This document shows, one piece after another, positions 22,773-33,400 of a stretch of DNA of 64,000 nt. Made by a program: the position numbers and the translations under genes. The first letter of the stretch is position 1, and each line of letters opens with the position of its first letter. Source of the DNA: Fallopia convolvulus (taxonomy: Eukaryota > Streptophyta > Magnoliopsida > Caryophyllales > Polygonaceae). The DNA lies in NCBI GenBank assembly GCA_964016875.1, contig OZ024719.1, positions 64,985,224 to 65,049,223 of the forward strand. Direction: 5' to 3'. The notes under the pieces are model-generated. The model ran no database searches. It had not been told where the DNA came from and saw only the letters and a program-made list of their open reading frames with translations.

Positions 22773-23886
22773 GTACGCGTCCCTTGGCCGGTGCAGCCAC
22801 TTTAGCCTTTCCCTTAGCCTCGGTCACGATTTCCTTGTCGGTCCTCGGTCGCGAGCTCTGGCTGGCAGCGTCCTCGGCGTAGACATGTGCCGTGATCCGA
22901 GCACACATTCTCTCATATGTGGTCGGATTTTTGAGAAAAATGCGACATTTGAAATCCCCCTGGCGAAGGTTGCCCATGAGGATGTCGCATACCGAGGCCT
23001 CGTCGATCTGTGCGATCTCAGCGACCGCGGTGGTAAACCTCGTAAAAAAGGTACCCATCTTCTCGTTTTCCCCCTGCTCGATGCCACGGAGATCGCGCAT
23101 GTTTTTCTTGCGCTTTCTCGAGCCGTTGAAGTGCCCGACGAAGGACTCGCATAGCTGGGAAAACGAGGCTATCGACTCGACTTTAAGGCTGGTGAACCAC
23201 GTCATTACCGCCTTGTCCAGAGTGGTCGGAAAGATCCGACAGAAGATGGCGTTATTGTAAGAGTCGACGTTCATCTGGACGGCGTAGTGTTTTATGTGGT
23301 CCTCGGGGTCGGCCGTGCCGTCGTAAAGTCCCATTTGTGGCCAATGGAAGCCTTTGGGCATGTGTGCCTCTTGGATCTCGGGTATGAAGGGATTCCTGTA
23401 CCCACTCTCGACGGATGGGCGAGCAGACCTCGATTTTGACCTCGCCAGAGGGCGTGGCGCGCTTGCCGCCGTCTCGGACAGCTCCATGTCGCGCCTTTCC
23501 ACACGTCGCGAACGGGATTGCGAGATCTGCATCGGATCTCGGGAGGGTCTCTCCGTGGTAGATCCGTTCGTGGGCGCCTCCTGTCCCGGCATGTATCCCG
23601 GGACATATGCGGGCACGTACTCGGAGTGAGGTTGCCCCTGGGGGGGAATCGGGACGTATGGGGGAGCTTGGCCCTGTTGGTACTGCCCGTACCCCGGATA
23701 GGGGTACTGGTTGAAAGGAGCGCCACCTTGTTCATACCCCTGGAACGGGTATGGGTTTTGTGGGATGTTGTATGTCCAGCCTGGCGGGACCACAAAAGGG
23801 TATCTTGACGGACCTGCCGTCGCCCATGGAGGGGTCTCGGCCATATTGTCGGGATGTTGGGGGAAGAAATTGTTTGGACAAGCCAT
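22705..23886 (-). CDS. gag: Tat element gag polyprotein
   Basis: A 393-residue open frame starts 82 bp after the 5' LTR end. It has a Pro/Gln/Tyr-rich N-terminus (1-110), a basic RSRS-type stretch and a retrotransposon gag capsid domain (about 165-335). The capsid has landmarks MGLYDGTADPEDHIKHY, DKAVMTWFTSL, FVGHFNGSRKRKK and LMGNLRQGDFK. It ends in a Gln-rich run because a CAA/AAC repeat is read in this frame. The pol frame overlaps it in another frame by 68 bp, and about 120 bp counting from the first stop upstream of the pol ATG. No CCHC zinc knuckle is visible. The overlap could reflect programmed frameshifting or a slip in the AAC repeat. Confidence 0.9.
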   Translation of the reverse strand: MACPNNFFPQHPDNMAETPPWATAGPSRYPFVVPPGWTYNIPQNPYPFQGYEQGGAPFNQYPYPGYGQYQQGQAPPYVPIPPQGQPHSEYVPAYVPGYMPGQEAPTNGSTTERPSRDPMQISQSRSRRVERRDMELSETAASAPRPLARSKSRSARPSVESGYRNPFIPEIQEAHMPKGFHWPQMGLYDGTADPEDHIKHYAVQMNVDSYNNAIFCRIFPTTLDKAVMTWFTSLKVESIASFSQLCESFVGHFNGSRKRKKNMRDLRGIEQGENEKMGTFFTRFTTAVAEIAQIDEASVCDILMGNLRQGDFKCRIFLKNPTTYERMCARITAHVYAEDAASQSSRPRTDKEIVTEAKGKAKVAAPAKGRVHDTNSRPARRLQKQQQQQKQQQ

Positions 23887-23946
23887 TCTGAGGGGGTTTT
23901 AGGAATCAAGGTTTGCACTAAAATGGGAAGCTGCTTAGGATGAAGA

Positions 23947-23966
23947 GGTTCCCACAGACGGCACCA
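23947..23966 (-). promoter_or_regulatory. Primer-binding site of the Tat element
   Basis: The minus strand reads TGGTGCCGTCTGTGGGAACC, one base inside the 5' LTR. The type is the same as the site at 2689-2707 except for T in place of C at position 4. Confidence 0.85.
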
Positions 23967-23967
23967 G

Positions 23968-24737
23968 TGATGAAACCCGAAATAACGAATACGCTACGAG
24001 ACAAGAAACAAGATTATTATATTTGAGTGCAAACACTTGCTCCTTTATTTATGATTTTTCCGTGGTTGCGAGGTTACACACCTACGAGGTTGATGTACAA
24101 CTTCAAGAATCACACCTAGACCTCCTACAAGGCTCCGAAATCGCACCTATTGTTGCGAGGTCGATTCTAGGGCGAGGTAGATTTGGGGATATGATGTAGG
24201 GAGTTTTGTGAGTTTTTGTAGTGAGGTTTCAGGCGTGAGCGAGGTCTCTGCGCGACTTTGGGGTCTTTCTGCGGGTTTCTCCTATCTGTAGCGAGGTCTT
24301 TTGACGATGTTCCTATCACGTCGATCTTTAACTAGCAAGAGGGTTCTTGAGTTCAAGTGGTTTTTCGACCCCTTCTTCCTACGAGGTTCTTCTCTATTTA
24401 TAGAGAATTGGGGGGCCGAGTTTAGGCCAATGTTCGATGTGGGATGCTCGAAATAAGGGTTTTTGATTGGTCCATGAGTGAGGTCACTTGTGATTGGCTT
24501 AGGAGTGAGGTTGCTGGTGATTGGTTCGGGAGTGAGGTCGCTTGTGATTGGTCCGAGCGGGCGGGCGTATTAGTAGAGTCGGTGACGAGGTCGAGACCTC
24601 GTTCCGGGATGTTTGAGAGACCTCGCATCCGTCGGGAGTTTTGTTTTTAAATAACCGAGCATGGACGTGGGTCCCTAGTTTGCCTATGGGGGCCCTCCTG
24701 GGCCCACTTTTTGCTTTTACTGTTTTGGACATCATCA
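23968..24737 (-). repeat. 5' LTR of the Tat element
   Basis: This 770-bp LTR bears the promoter for the minus-strand transcript: TATA motif CTATAAATAG on the minus strand at about 24394-24403. It is about 99% identical to the left LTR by eye. The extra 6 bp near 24617 account for the length difference. Confidence 0.95.
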
Positions 24738-24746
24738 TACGGAGTA
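24738..24746. mobile_element. Stowaway-like MITE, right end
   Basis: TACGGAGTA is the inverted partner of TACTCC...CCGT at 11873. Its first five bases double as the target duplication of the Tat insertion. Confidence 0.45.
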
Positions 24747-25667
24747 TGAGATTAAATCATATACTATTATCCAATAGGTTACATTTTTTAGTATTTATAA
24801 GTATATTGGAACTAGAAATACATTAATTAAATGTTATTTTTGGCAAGTTTTAGTATTAATTAATTAATAATGGACTTATATTTTGAAAATTCATTTGAAG
24901 ATTAAAAGGCCCTAAATTGTAAAACGAAAGTAGTAGTTCTTATCTCTTCGATCTTCTGCTCCAAAGATGGGTCGACAAATTGTAATCAAGAACATTTGTG
25001 GATTAGTTAGTACGTGGAATGTCTTTTGAAAATGGATACTCCCGTAAATTTTTTATAATCTATTTTTTTGGTCAAAAGTAAATAGAAAATAAAAAAAAAT
25101 TCCTGCCTAGGCGTGGAAGGTCTTAGCCCTCCTAATTTTTCAGTCCGTTTAGGAGACTATTTAGCCCATCAAAATGCTCATTTAAACTCTCTAGACGTTA
25201 GATGATTTCTCTCCATCTACAATCTCCCTAGCGTTTTTTTAGAACACTGATATAACTTCTTGTTAAAGCTTTGCAATGGAATCTTATCATTGCAGAGAAT
25301 GGGAACGAATTAAAATCTTGGTTTTTATTGACCGTTACCCTAGAGATGGTCAGAATATCTATACGAGTTCTATTCTAGGGTGTCCATGTCATAGTTTCCT
25401 TTAAATTTATCCCATTGAATTTTTCAAGTGTACTAGAAGAGAGTAAGTATATGTAAACACATAAAAGGGGTCAATTTAAATTGCTTCCTCTCAAGACTCA
25501 ACATAACTTTAACCTTTCAACACTCTAGATCACTATATATCTAGAAGAAAATGATGTTCCCCCATTTTTCTTCAATAAATGAATGAAGACAATGATGTCT
25601 TTTCAGAAATGTATCTTTGGTGTAATGTGGTTATAAGGTGGTTTTTTAACTACTTTGTATTAGTGAT
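24747..25667. other. AT-rich spacer
   Basis: No gene, repeat with defined ends or RNA gene recognised. Confidence 0.5.
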
Positions 25668-26165
25668 TGTAAAAGTCCGTGGTCCATAAACCAGAGGATG
25701 ATGTGTACATAAGTCCAGTATATAATGGAGTTCTATTTTAAAACTAATTGACAATAGGAAAAGTATTCCAAAGATTTATATAGTAGGCTTGAATAATATC
25801 AGGTCAGTTGCACTTGGACAAATGAGTTTAGCATCTCAATCTCTTTATTGAGTTTTGCATCTCAATCTCTTTATAGCTAGACTGGTAACGATGCCAATGC
25901 CAGTGATGGGTGATGCCAACTCAACCCAAATAACGGGCGGGGTATCAGAACAAGAAATGCCCTTATACCATGTGAAAGTTCGTGGGCCATAAACATGGGT
26001 GGGGATCGTGCATACGTAAAGCCAATACATAAACCTAATGAGGTTCATCTTAAAATCAAATAACCAATTGACAATAGGAGGAGTAAATCAAGAGATTTAT
26101 ATAGTATGATTGTTTAATCCTAATATTGAGATGTGGGAAGAGGTTTTATATATTCTCAACAAGGC
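25668..26165 (-). mobile_element. TRIM-like short LTR element (diverged)
   Basis: Two diverged direct repeats start TGTAAAAGTCCGTGG (25668) and TGTGAAAGTTCGTGG (25971). Both contain CCATAAAC, AATTGACAATAGGA and AGATTTATATAGTA in the same order. Immediately left of the second repeat the minus strand reads TGGTATAAGGGC, a degenerate initiator-Met-type primer site. This gives an LTR / 170-bp interior / LTR plan on the minus strand with no coding potential. Repeat lengths differ (about 130 versus 190 bp), so one LTR has lost sequence. Confidence 0.45.
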
Positions 26166-27119
26166 TTGTTTCACTTGTAAGTTAAAAAAATGTTTTTAGT
26201 ACGAAAGTAGTTTTTTTTTCCGTTGATATACCTAAAAAGTAAAGAGAATATGTGGATTTTAAAGTAATTTTTGAGAAATATCGAACTGTTTTGAGGTTCA
26301 ACTACTTTCCCATCTCGTTCTCAAAAAATAGGAATTAAGAAGAAGAAAAAATTGATACTTCATAAATTTGCAACAAGGCCTCTATTATCCAAGATTAATT
26401 TATTCACATATTTTGATAAAAAAATTTACAAATATAAAATATAAAATTATTTATTTTTTTAATATACAATGAAATTAGATCTTTTTCAGGTATAGTTAAT
26501 TCTAATGTATCATATTTTATTGTTGTATTAAATACAAAAAAAATTCAATGAAAGTTGTTGGAGTTTGGACATATATATTTTCTTAGAGATTTTTTTTAAT
26601 TTTAGAGAAATTTTGAAGACTCTTTGTATGATATGCTCTAACAAACTTATTTATGCCGATAAGTAATTATATTACAAATAAAATCCTCAAGATAACAAAA
26701 GTTTTATCTGCACAACAAATAAGTAAAGTCTATGTTCAGAAATAATTATCATTATATAATTTTTTATTCAATAATATTTGTTAGTACCTATTTGTCAAGT
26801 CTTCTCAAATTTTATCATTTAAAAACGACCTAAAAATTTATCTTCCCTAAAAGTAAAACTAATTGTATAATATGAATTAATTATAAAAAGTATTTTAATA
26901 AAGATAAGTAATCTTTTAATATTTATTAATTTATAAAATGATAAATACTTTTTAGACGGAGGGCAGCAATTAACCAGTCCAAATTTCATGTCAAACCCGT
27001 GATCCAAATTGCATGCATGTATATCTTAATTTTTAAACATTAATGCTTCATATTATAATAATAAATACTTTTTTTGAGTAAATATTATAATACTAAATAA
27101 AAGCATAATAATGTACTTT
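26166..27119. other. AT-rich spacer
   Basis: Very AT-rich with no supported coding region or repeat boundary. Confidence 0.5.
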
Positions 27120-27400
27120 TCTAATAAAGTAAAGATATTCGAAATTTGGTCTGTGGAGTTTGATAATGTGGTTTTTTCTCATTGTTTTAGGGAATATAAC
27201 TATGTAGTTGATTTTTTAGCCAGAAGACATGTCAATGTTGATCGTTTCCGTCATGTACGTGATTATTTCCTCTCTTCTAGTTTCTGACTTTCTAGTGTTT
27301 GCATTATTAGGAATCGTATTTTCTTTATAATCTCCTGTTGTAATTCTTAAAGATCATTCGTAGTGATGATGTAAGTTGGCCCTGCTTCAGTCCCATCAGG
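27120..27400 (+). pseudogene. LINE 3' end relic with RNase H-like tail
   Basis: REYNYVVDFLARRHVNVD at about 27191-27245 matches the end of the plant RNase H-like (RVT_3) domain often found at the 3' end of LINEs. It is followed by AAAGATCATTCGTAGTGATG, which also occurs in nearly the same form after the better preserved copy at 29905-30490. The upstream part of the domain is missing or decayed. Confidence 0.5.
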
Positions 27401-27861
27401 AAATGAAGCAGTTTTTGGTTATCTTCATAATCGAGAATTTCTTGCACTACTCCACAAGTGCAAGAAGGAACACGACGAACACTAGCAAGTTCATCCAGAA
27501 TTGTCTTCATCTTCGTAAAATAGGAATCATATCATTGAGAAAGTGAAAGTAAATTTTTCTTGAGAGAAAACATTTGAGCACCATTAAATTGTCCAAATCG
27601 ACTTTTCAATTTGATCCAAACATCGCGAGCAAGATCCGTGTAATTGACCGAATTTTGAATCTTCGGAGACAAGCACGTTGCAGCACTCCCAAGTAGAAAA
27701 TCGACATGACCGGCGGCTGGCCTAGGCGTCAAACCAGTGATGAAACTCCATTTGTTCTTCGCTGATAAAGCACGAAGTGTGGAATGCCTCCCATCACCAA
27801 AATGTGTTCCATCAAATGGTGTAGAGACAAGAATTAAACATGGATGGTTCGAAGGATGCAA
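27325..27861 (-). pseudogene. Copia gag relic
   Basis: Two minus-strand open pieces (27532-27861 and 27325-27510) form consecutive parts of a Copia-type gag of the UBN2/gag-polypeptide class. Upstream blocks include VSTPFDGTHF, LRALSAKNKWSFITG and RDVWIKLKSRFGQFNG. Downstream blocks include KTILDELASVRRVPSCTCG and LLHFLMGLKQGQ. They are separated by a stop near 27529, and the usual WSR motif region is altered. No protease or RT follows on the minus strand, where LINE-derived sequence of opposite orientation adjoins instead. Confidence 0.75.
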
Positions 27862-28564
27862 AAAATAGAGGGTTGGAAGTATTCATGGATGGAGGTAAAA
27901 CTAGATTGGGCACATGAAATGCGGAAGGAAAATCAAGATTTGGGGAAAGAAACCCTAGTTGATACAATTTTTAATTCTATAGAAGGTAAAGAGAGAAGAG
28001 AAAGTGAATTTTCATTATAAAGAAGTGATTACAACTGAAGCTCCCTCTAAATATATAAATCAAAGTAGCAATACAACAATTCAACAGATTTAACAAGATT
28101 TTCAAAGAGCACGTGAGAGACACACCTTTATTACATAAATTCTGTTTTATATCTATACTATCAGAAGAATAGTATGTGATTATTTAAGGATCTAGAGAGG
28201 AAGAGATTAGGTTCTTTCATAGAAGACATAATCTAGAATTCTCTAAAATCCATGCTTAGTTCTTAGTCTATAATTTTTCTATGTCAGAGGGAGGGCTCAA
28301 CCACTCAAGTGGCCTCACCCCTCATTTGCTAAGCATTCTTGATTTAGGCATCAAAGCTCTCTCTTTGTATATTTATAGCTTTTGTAATACAAAGTTCTTT
28401 CCCACAAATACCTCTTGCTAGCATCTTAGTTGCAACAGCAAGTCTAGGCTTGATTTAATTTGTGACCCAACTTAACTAAGAGCCACACAATTTATAGTGA
28501 AGATCTCTCATCCCAGAGACTCATATGCACATGGACTCACAAAACATTATACTAATTGAGCTAT
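27862..28564. other. Possible Copia 5' LTR and spacer
   Basis: On the minus strand this region precedes the Copia gag relic. It contains a TATA-like TTTATATATTTAG (about 28047-28060) followed by GAGGGAGCTTC, suggesting LTR-derived sequence, but neither LTR ends nor a primer site can be fixed. No gene seen. Confidence 0.35.
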
Positions 28565-29805
28565 TATGTATAAAAAATTTACCAAAAATCACCCTTTACA
28601 ATTTTTTTAAGTACAAACACTTTTTATAATACAAATATTCAAATTTAACCACCTTAAGTTATTTTTCGATAAAATTTTATCCTAATTGGTTTCGAAATAA
28701 ACTTTTAACTTATATTATTTTCTTTTAATTATTCACTTATACAAAAAATATATAAGGTGATTTAGTAAAAAATACATAATTTAATAGATGTTTTCTAAAA
28801 GATATAAGAAAAAGTTGTAAGTGAAATATTTTTTATTTACATAAAATTTTATTTCATTCTTAACTAATTATAAATAATGCTTTCATTATTATATTTTTAC
28901 TACAAAAACAACAAAATCTAAATTTTTTGACCATCCTTATTTTAAAGGAAGAATATAAATTATTTACATAAAATTTCTTTCTATTGTTGTATTTTAATTA
29001 CTACATAAAATAATTAAAATATTTCATTTTAAATTAGTTAAGAATAAAATAAAAAATTTTAATATAAAAATAATTAACTAAATTTTTTTTGTTATATCTT
29101 TAAAATCATATCTATTAAATTACAAACATTTTATTAAAAGTAAGGTCCAAATAAAACAACTCCTTATCCTATAAAATAAGGAGCATTTAGAATCCTTGGA
29201 TCTCCTTCATCTAAGGCTGATGTTCTGTGCCTTTTAGGGACGCGGTGATATTTTTATAAATTTTCAAAAATTACAAAAGTGCATTGTTATCATGAAAACG
29301 TGCATTGCAAAATACCAAAAAGTGTATTACTAAACCAAAAAAGTGTTAACAAACACGAAGCCAACAGTTCATTGTAAAAGTGCATCTGTAATGCACTTTT
29401 TGGTATATCGTATGTACTTTTGCATATCGTAATGCACTTTTTCCCCATAACAATACACTTTTGTAATTTTTGAGAAATTACGAAAATGTCACCGCGTCCC
29501 TAAAAGGGATATAACATCAAGCCATTGGATCAAGGAGATCTAAGGATTCTAAACGTTCATTATTTTATAGGATAAGGATTTGTTTCATTTAAACCAAAAT
29601 CCTTTTATTAAACCACCTTATATTTTTTTATCAAAGTAATTTAATTATTTTTGTATAAAGGCACATTGGTTCATTTAGGATAGAATTCCATCGGAAAATG
29701 ACTTAAGGTGGTTGAATTTGGTTGTTTGTATTATAAAATGTATTTTTACTTTGAAAAGTTTTAAAAGGTGATTTTTTTTTTAAAAAAAAACCCCATATTT
29801 TAAAA
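28565..29805. mobile_element. Large foldback/MITE-like inverted-repeat element with a nested MITE
   Basis: The left arm (about 28590-28770) contains ACCAAAAATCACC, TATAATACAAAT, TTAACCACCTTAAG, TTTATCCTAATTGG and TATATAAGGTGATTTAG. The inverted equivalents occur in reverse order in the right arm (about 29610-29780): CCTTATA, AGGATAGAATTCC, CTTAAGGTGGTTGAA, TTGTATTATAAAATG and AAAGGTGATTTTT. The arms span several hundred bases, so the unit is nearly palindromic. The copy C Mutator-type MITE (29128-29610) is inserted in its centre. Outer target duplications were not identified, so both ends are approximate. Confidence 0.55.
29128..29610. mobile_element. Mutator-type MITE, copy C (GCACTTTT family)
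   Basis: It is flanked by 9-bp duplications ATTTTATTA (29128-29136) and CTTTTATTA (29602-29610), with one mismatch. The ends match copies A and B: AAGTAAGGTCCAAATAAAAC at the left and ATTTAAACCAAAATC at the right. The TIR extends inwards through CTTATCCTATAAAATAA (about 45 bp). The interior again has AAGTGCATT / GCACTTTTT words. The longer, better preserved TIR makes this the most informative copy of the family. Confidence 0.75.
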
Positions 29806-29904
29806 GACGATTTTTGAAAAAAAAAAAACAGGTTTTCTTATATATTATTTGTTTTCAATTAACCGTCTGGAAAAAAAATTGAACCATACCGACGATTTGG
29901 AAAA

Positions 29905-30490
29905 AACCTCAGATGAATGGAAAAAGTTGAATTTTGATGCCTCTAAACATAAGAATTTAGAGACTTTTATAAGTTCTATTATTAGAAATAATTCTAGTCT
30001 TGTTACAAGCATTTATAGGGAAAAAATCTTGTATCAGTTCTTCAGGCTGAGACAATAGCTATGTTTGAAGGAATAAAGGAAGCTCTTTCATTAAAAGTTA
30101 GTCATATCATAATTGAGGGAGATAATTTAATGCTTATAAATTCTTTAAGAAATAATTGGAAGGTACCATGGGAAATTAAATTTTTAATTGGTTCAAGAAA
30201 TTAAGATCGGTGGGTTTCAAGAGGTGGTTTTTTTCCATTACTTTAGGGAGTGCAATGGTGCTGCTGATTTCTTGGCAAGAAGGCATGTCAATATCAGCCA
30301 TTGCCATCAAGCACTGGATGTTTCAACTCTAGTTTCTTTAATTCTTTTCCTAGTTTTAGGAATTTTAGGAATTTTAGTTTATGTTTTCCTCTGTTGTTGC
30401 ATTTTTTAAAGATCATCCGTACTAATGATTTAAGCTGGCCTTGTTTTTTTAAGGTAGTCTAATGTTTGCCTTATAACGAGATAGTAGCTC
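29905..30490 (+). pseudogene. Relic of a LINE-type RNase H (RVT_3) domain
   Basis: Translation with frame changes gives DEWKKLNFDASKHKN (about 29911-29955), then GIKEALSLKVSHIIIEGDN (about 30070-30125), VPWEIKFLI and HYFRECNGAADFLARRHVN (about 30237-30293). This is the order of the plant RVT_3/RNase H-like domain, with KLNFD, the EGDN motif and ADFLAR conserved. Stops and shifts at about 30055 and 30204 inactivate it. The 3' tail AAAGATCATCCGTACTAATG recurs at 27120-27400, so at least two copies of one LINE family are present. Confidence 0.65.
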
Positions 30491-33400
30491 ATTGTATAAA
30501 AAAATGATCGGTTTTCGATTCTGTTAACCATTTAAATAAAATTTATTTATATTATCGGTACAATTAACCATTTAACCATACCGAAAAATGGTGTTGTGGT
30601 TTCATAAACTAGTAGGTTTAATTTTAACAATAAAAACCCTCAAAAAATTATCCCTAAATTTGGCAATGTGAAAACAAAATAGACCAAAACTAATGAATTG
30701 AATCATGTAGAAATCATGATATAAACTGCAGGAGGGAGAGATAAATGAATTGAAGGAACAAAAGTAATAAGAGATTGGTTCGTGGATGTGATTCTTGTAG
30801 TTTCGACTTTGATGGTAGATAAGATACAATAAATGTATCGTTGCTTAAGGACCAAAATTCTCGCTGATGGTGGGTTGGAGATGGAGTTTCGGATGGCGTG
30901 AGACAAGCAGGAGAAGCAGGAAGTTTGAAGCGAAGAAGGAAGAATACATATTGATATTTACTTGTTTTTCTCTGTTTTTTAATTTTTTTAACTAAGCCAC
31001 GTGGACCAATAAAGATTATGGACCAGGAGAGCGGACCAGCATTACGGACCAGACGATCTTCGTTCGTTTTGGCTTCGGTTTTTTCCCCGCCCTAATGTCT
31101 TATCGTTCAAAATGTTTTCCCAAAGCTTCTAAAATGCTATATTATTGGGCCAGGCCTAAATATATATATAAAAAAAAACATTCTGGAAGCCCGTGCAAGA
31201 CTAAGCCCAATATATGAGACGTGGAAAGTGAAACTGCAAATTGCTAAGAAAATCCTTGTTTTGTTTTGAAAATCTTTAAGTGGCCGGTTGAAAGAAATTT
31301 TAGTTTGAGAAAGTTTGTAAGCATTTTTTATGGGGAAATATAGTACTCTAAATGAATAGAACCGTTTGTAAGAAATTCGATATTTGATTCGGTTAAATTT
31401 TATTGTGTTTGGTTCGATTTAGAAACAAGTCGAGTTTGAGCACAATTTTAACACTTTAAAGATAAATAAACTAAGCTTGAGCACAAGATAACTCGACTCA
31501 TCTACTCATGATCAAGCTCGATTATATGCTCATAAAAAAACTAAATTATACATTCATGAATAAGTTTTACTATATACTATATTTATTATATACAATATAT
31601 AGTTTGTATTAAATTACATAGTTTTGGTGGTCTCTCTCAAACTACATAGTTTAAGTTTTAGTTTCATTTGTTTGCATAATTGATCAAGTAAACAGGTTGT
31701 TTGAAGATTTGTCTCACAAAGAAACTACACGAGAGATTCACGAGCTAAACACGAGCTCGGTGAACATTTAATGAACCAAGCTCAAACAGCTCAAACGAAA
31801 TTCGCGTTCCAACTCGCCTATTTTATAAATTTACAACCCACGGAAATCACACATTATAACACCTGAATAACATTAATAGTTAATCGGTTTTCCAATCCAA
31901 AACTTAAAGAGTCATACATGATATATGTATATGTTTTTAAAGAATTTGTTCTTCCTATATTTGCTTATTTTGAAATTTGAAAAATATATTGACACGATTT
32001 ATTATTTTAAGCTTACGATAACAACTTTTAAATTATAATTAGAGCATATGTCAACAAAAAAAATAAATTGAACTATATAACTTATTACCGTTAGATCTAA
32101 TGTTAGGAAGTTTGAATCCTTAACTTAATCTATATAATAAATAATTGCAATTTGGAGTAAAAAATTGTGTGCAATGCAAGAACATAGGCAGGGGGTGGGG
32201 CCAGTGGCCCTTGCCTAGCCAAAGGACCTCGGTGGCACAATGAGGTCCAAGGAAATAGGAAGCCACCCGCCCTAAAAAAATGTTTGACTACACCTACCTA
32301 CCAACAAAGCTTCTCTACATATTGCATTATTTTATTAGAAAATAAGAGCTTCAATTTTGAATCTTCTGATTATACATACTCTTTATTGCTTATTGGTTTG
32401 TGATTGAATTTATGATTCTCAAATCTCATAAGGTCTTATGACAACTATATAAAAACAACTATGATATAATATTGATGGATGGAATAAAGAGACTATATAT
32501 GATCATCACATTAATTTGGCTTTTATTAGCTAGAATATGTGGCTTACAATAATTTACGTCTTTGTGTATCAGAAAATTGATACTACAAAAAAATAATTAT
32601 TTGGTGTATAAAAAAAACAGTTTTTTTTAATGCATAGGTTAAACATTATTGTTTTAGAAACTAAAAATTTACAAGAGAATAAATGAAGTCTATTAAGAAA
32701 ATAAAATTATACTAAATGATAAAAACTAATAATCTTTTCACTTTAAGGGTATCAAAAGTAAAAAAAATCGATAAAAAATGTGATAGATGGCCGGAGACCA
32801 TTGAATAATATATCACGAGATACTGTAGTTTTTTTTTTTATCTTTATGACTTAAATTACGGTCTTGCTTCGGTGGAATTGTGTTAAAAATCTTTATTTTT
32901 TAATTGATTGTCAATATTTATCAAACTTTATCTAGGAGTTACTCTACCTTAGCTAATCCTCATAAGTTAAAAGTCAAGTATGCGATATATCGTAATATCT
33001 AGTAGTTTGGTAAATCTGAATATTGTTTGTTAGTTTTGATTTTTTAAAAAGAATTTATTAATTTCAATTTAGGGAATAGTTTTAAACTAATTTTTTAAAA
33101 TAACACTTTTATTGTGTGCTCGGAAACACATTAGCCGAACCGATTTAAAAATTCAAGTTATTTGTGGAATAGCTAGCAGTCATAAAAGGTGGGATATCAT
33201 TTTCATTCTAATTGGAGCGGTGTATTTACAGAAAAGGTAAGAAATAACGGGGAAGTTTTTGAATTGGATTTGAACAACCATGCAAGTATAGGTTTTATGT
33301 TAAATCTCGTTTTGGTTGAACAATGTTGGATGTGAGGTCAAATTAGGTTAGGTTGTTTTGTACATAGAGTGATTCATATGTTGGAACGTGTTAGGTTACT

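Larger units (their letters stand above)
11983..24737 (-). mobile_element. Complete Tat-type Ty3/gypsy LTR retrotransposon, 12.75 kb
   Basis: Two LTRs (11983-12746 and 23968-24737) begin TGATG and end CATCA, and are flanked by the 5-bp target duplication TACGG (11978-11982 and 24738-24742). Gag and pol lie on the minus strand, so the right LTR is the 5' one. Tat assignment rests on three points: the primer site type; the presence of two RNase H-like domains in pol; and a long 3' region between integrase and the 3' LTR carrying an antisense gene and tandem repeats. By eye the LTRs differ at nine bases plus one 6-bp indel (about 99% identical), so insertion was fairly recent. Coding lesions are nevertheless present in integrase, the second RNase H and the antisense gene. 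Confidence 0.95.

Noticed and set aside
19153..23902. Numerous plus-strand frames opposite gag-pol, including a 270-codon one at 20859-21671
   Set aside because: Shadows of gag-pol; unlike the true antisense gene at 14447 they have no family resemblance, introns or promoter.
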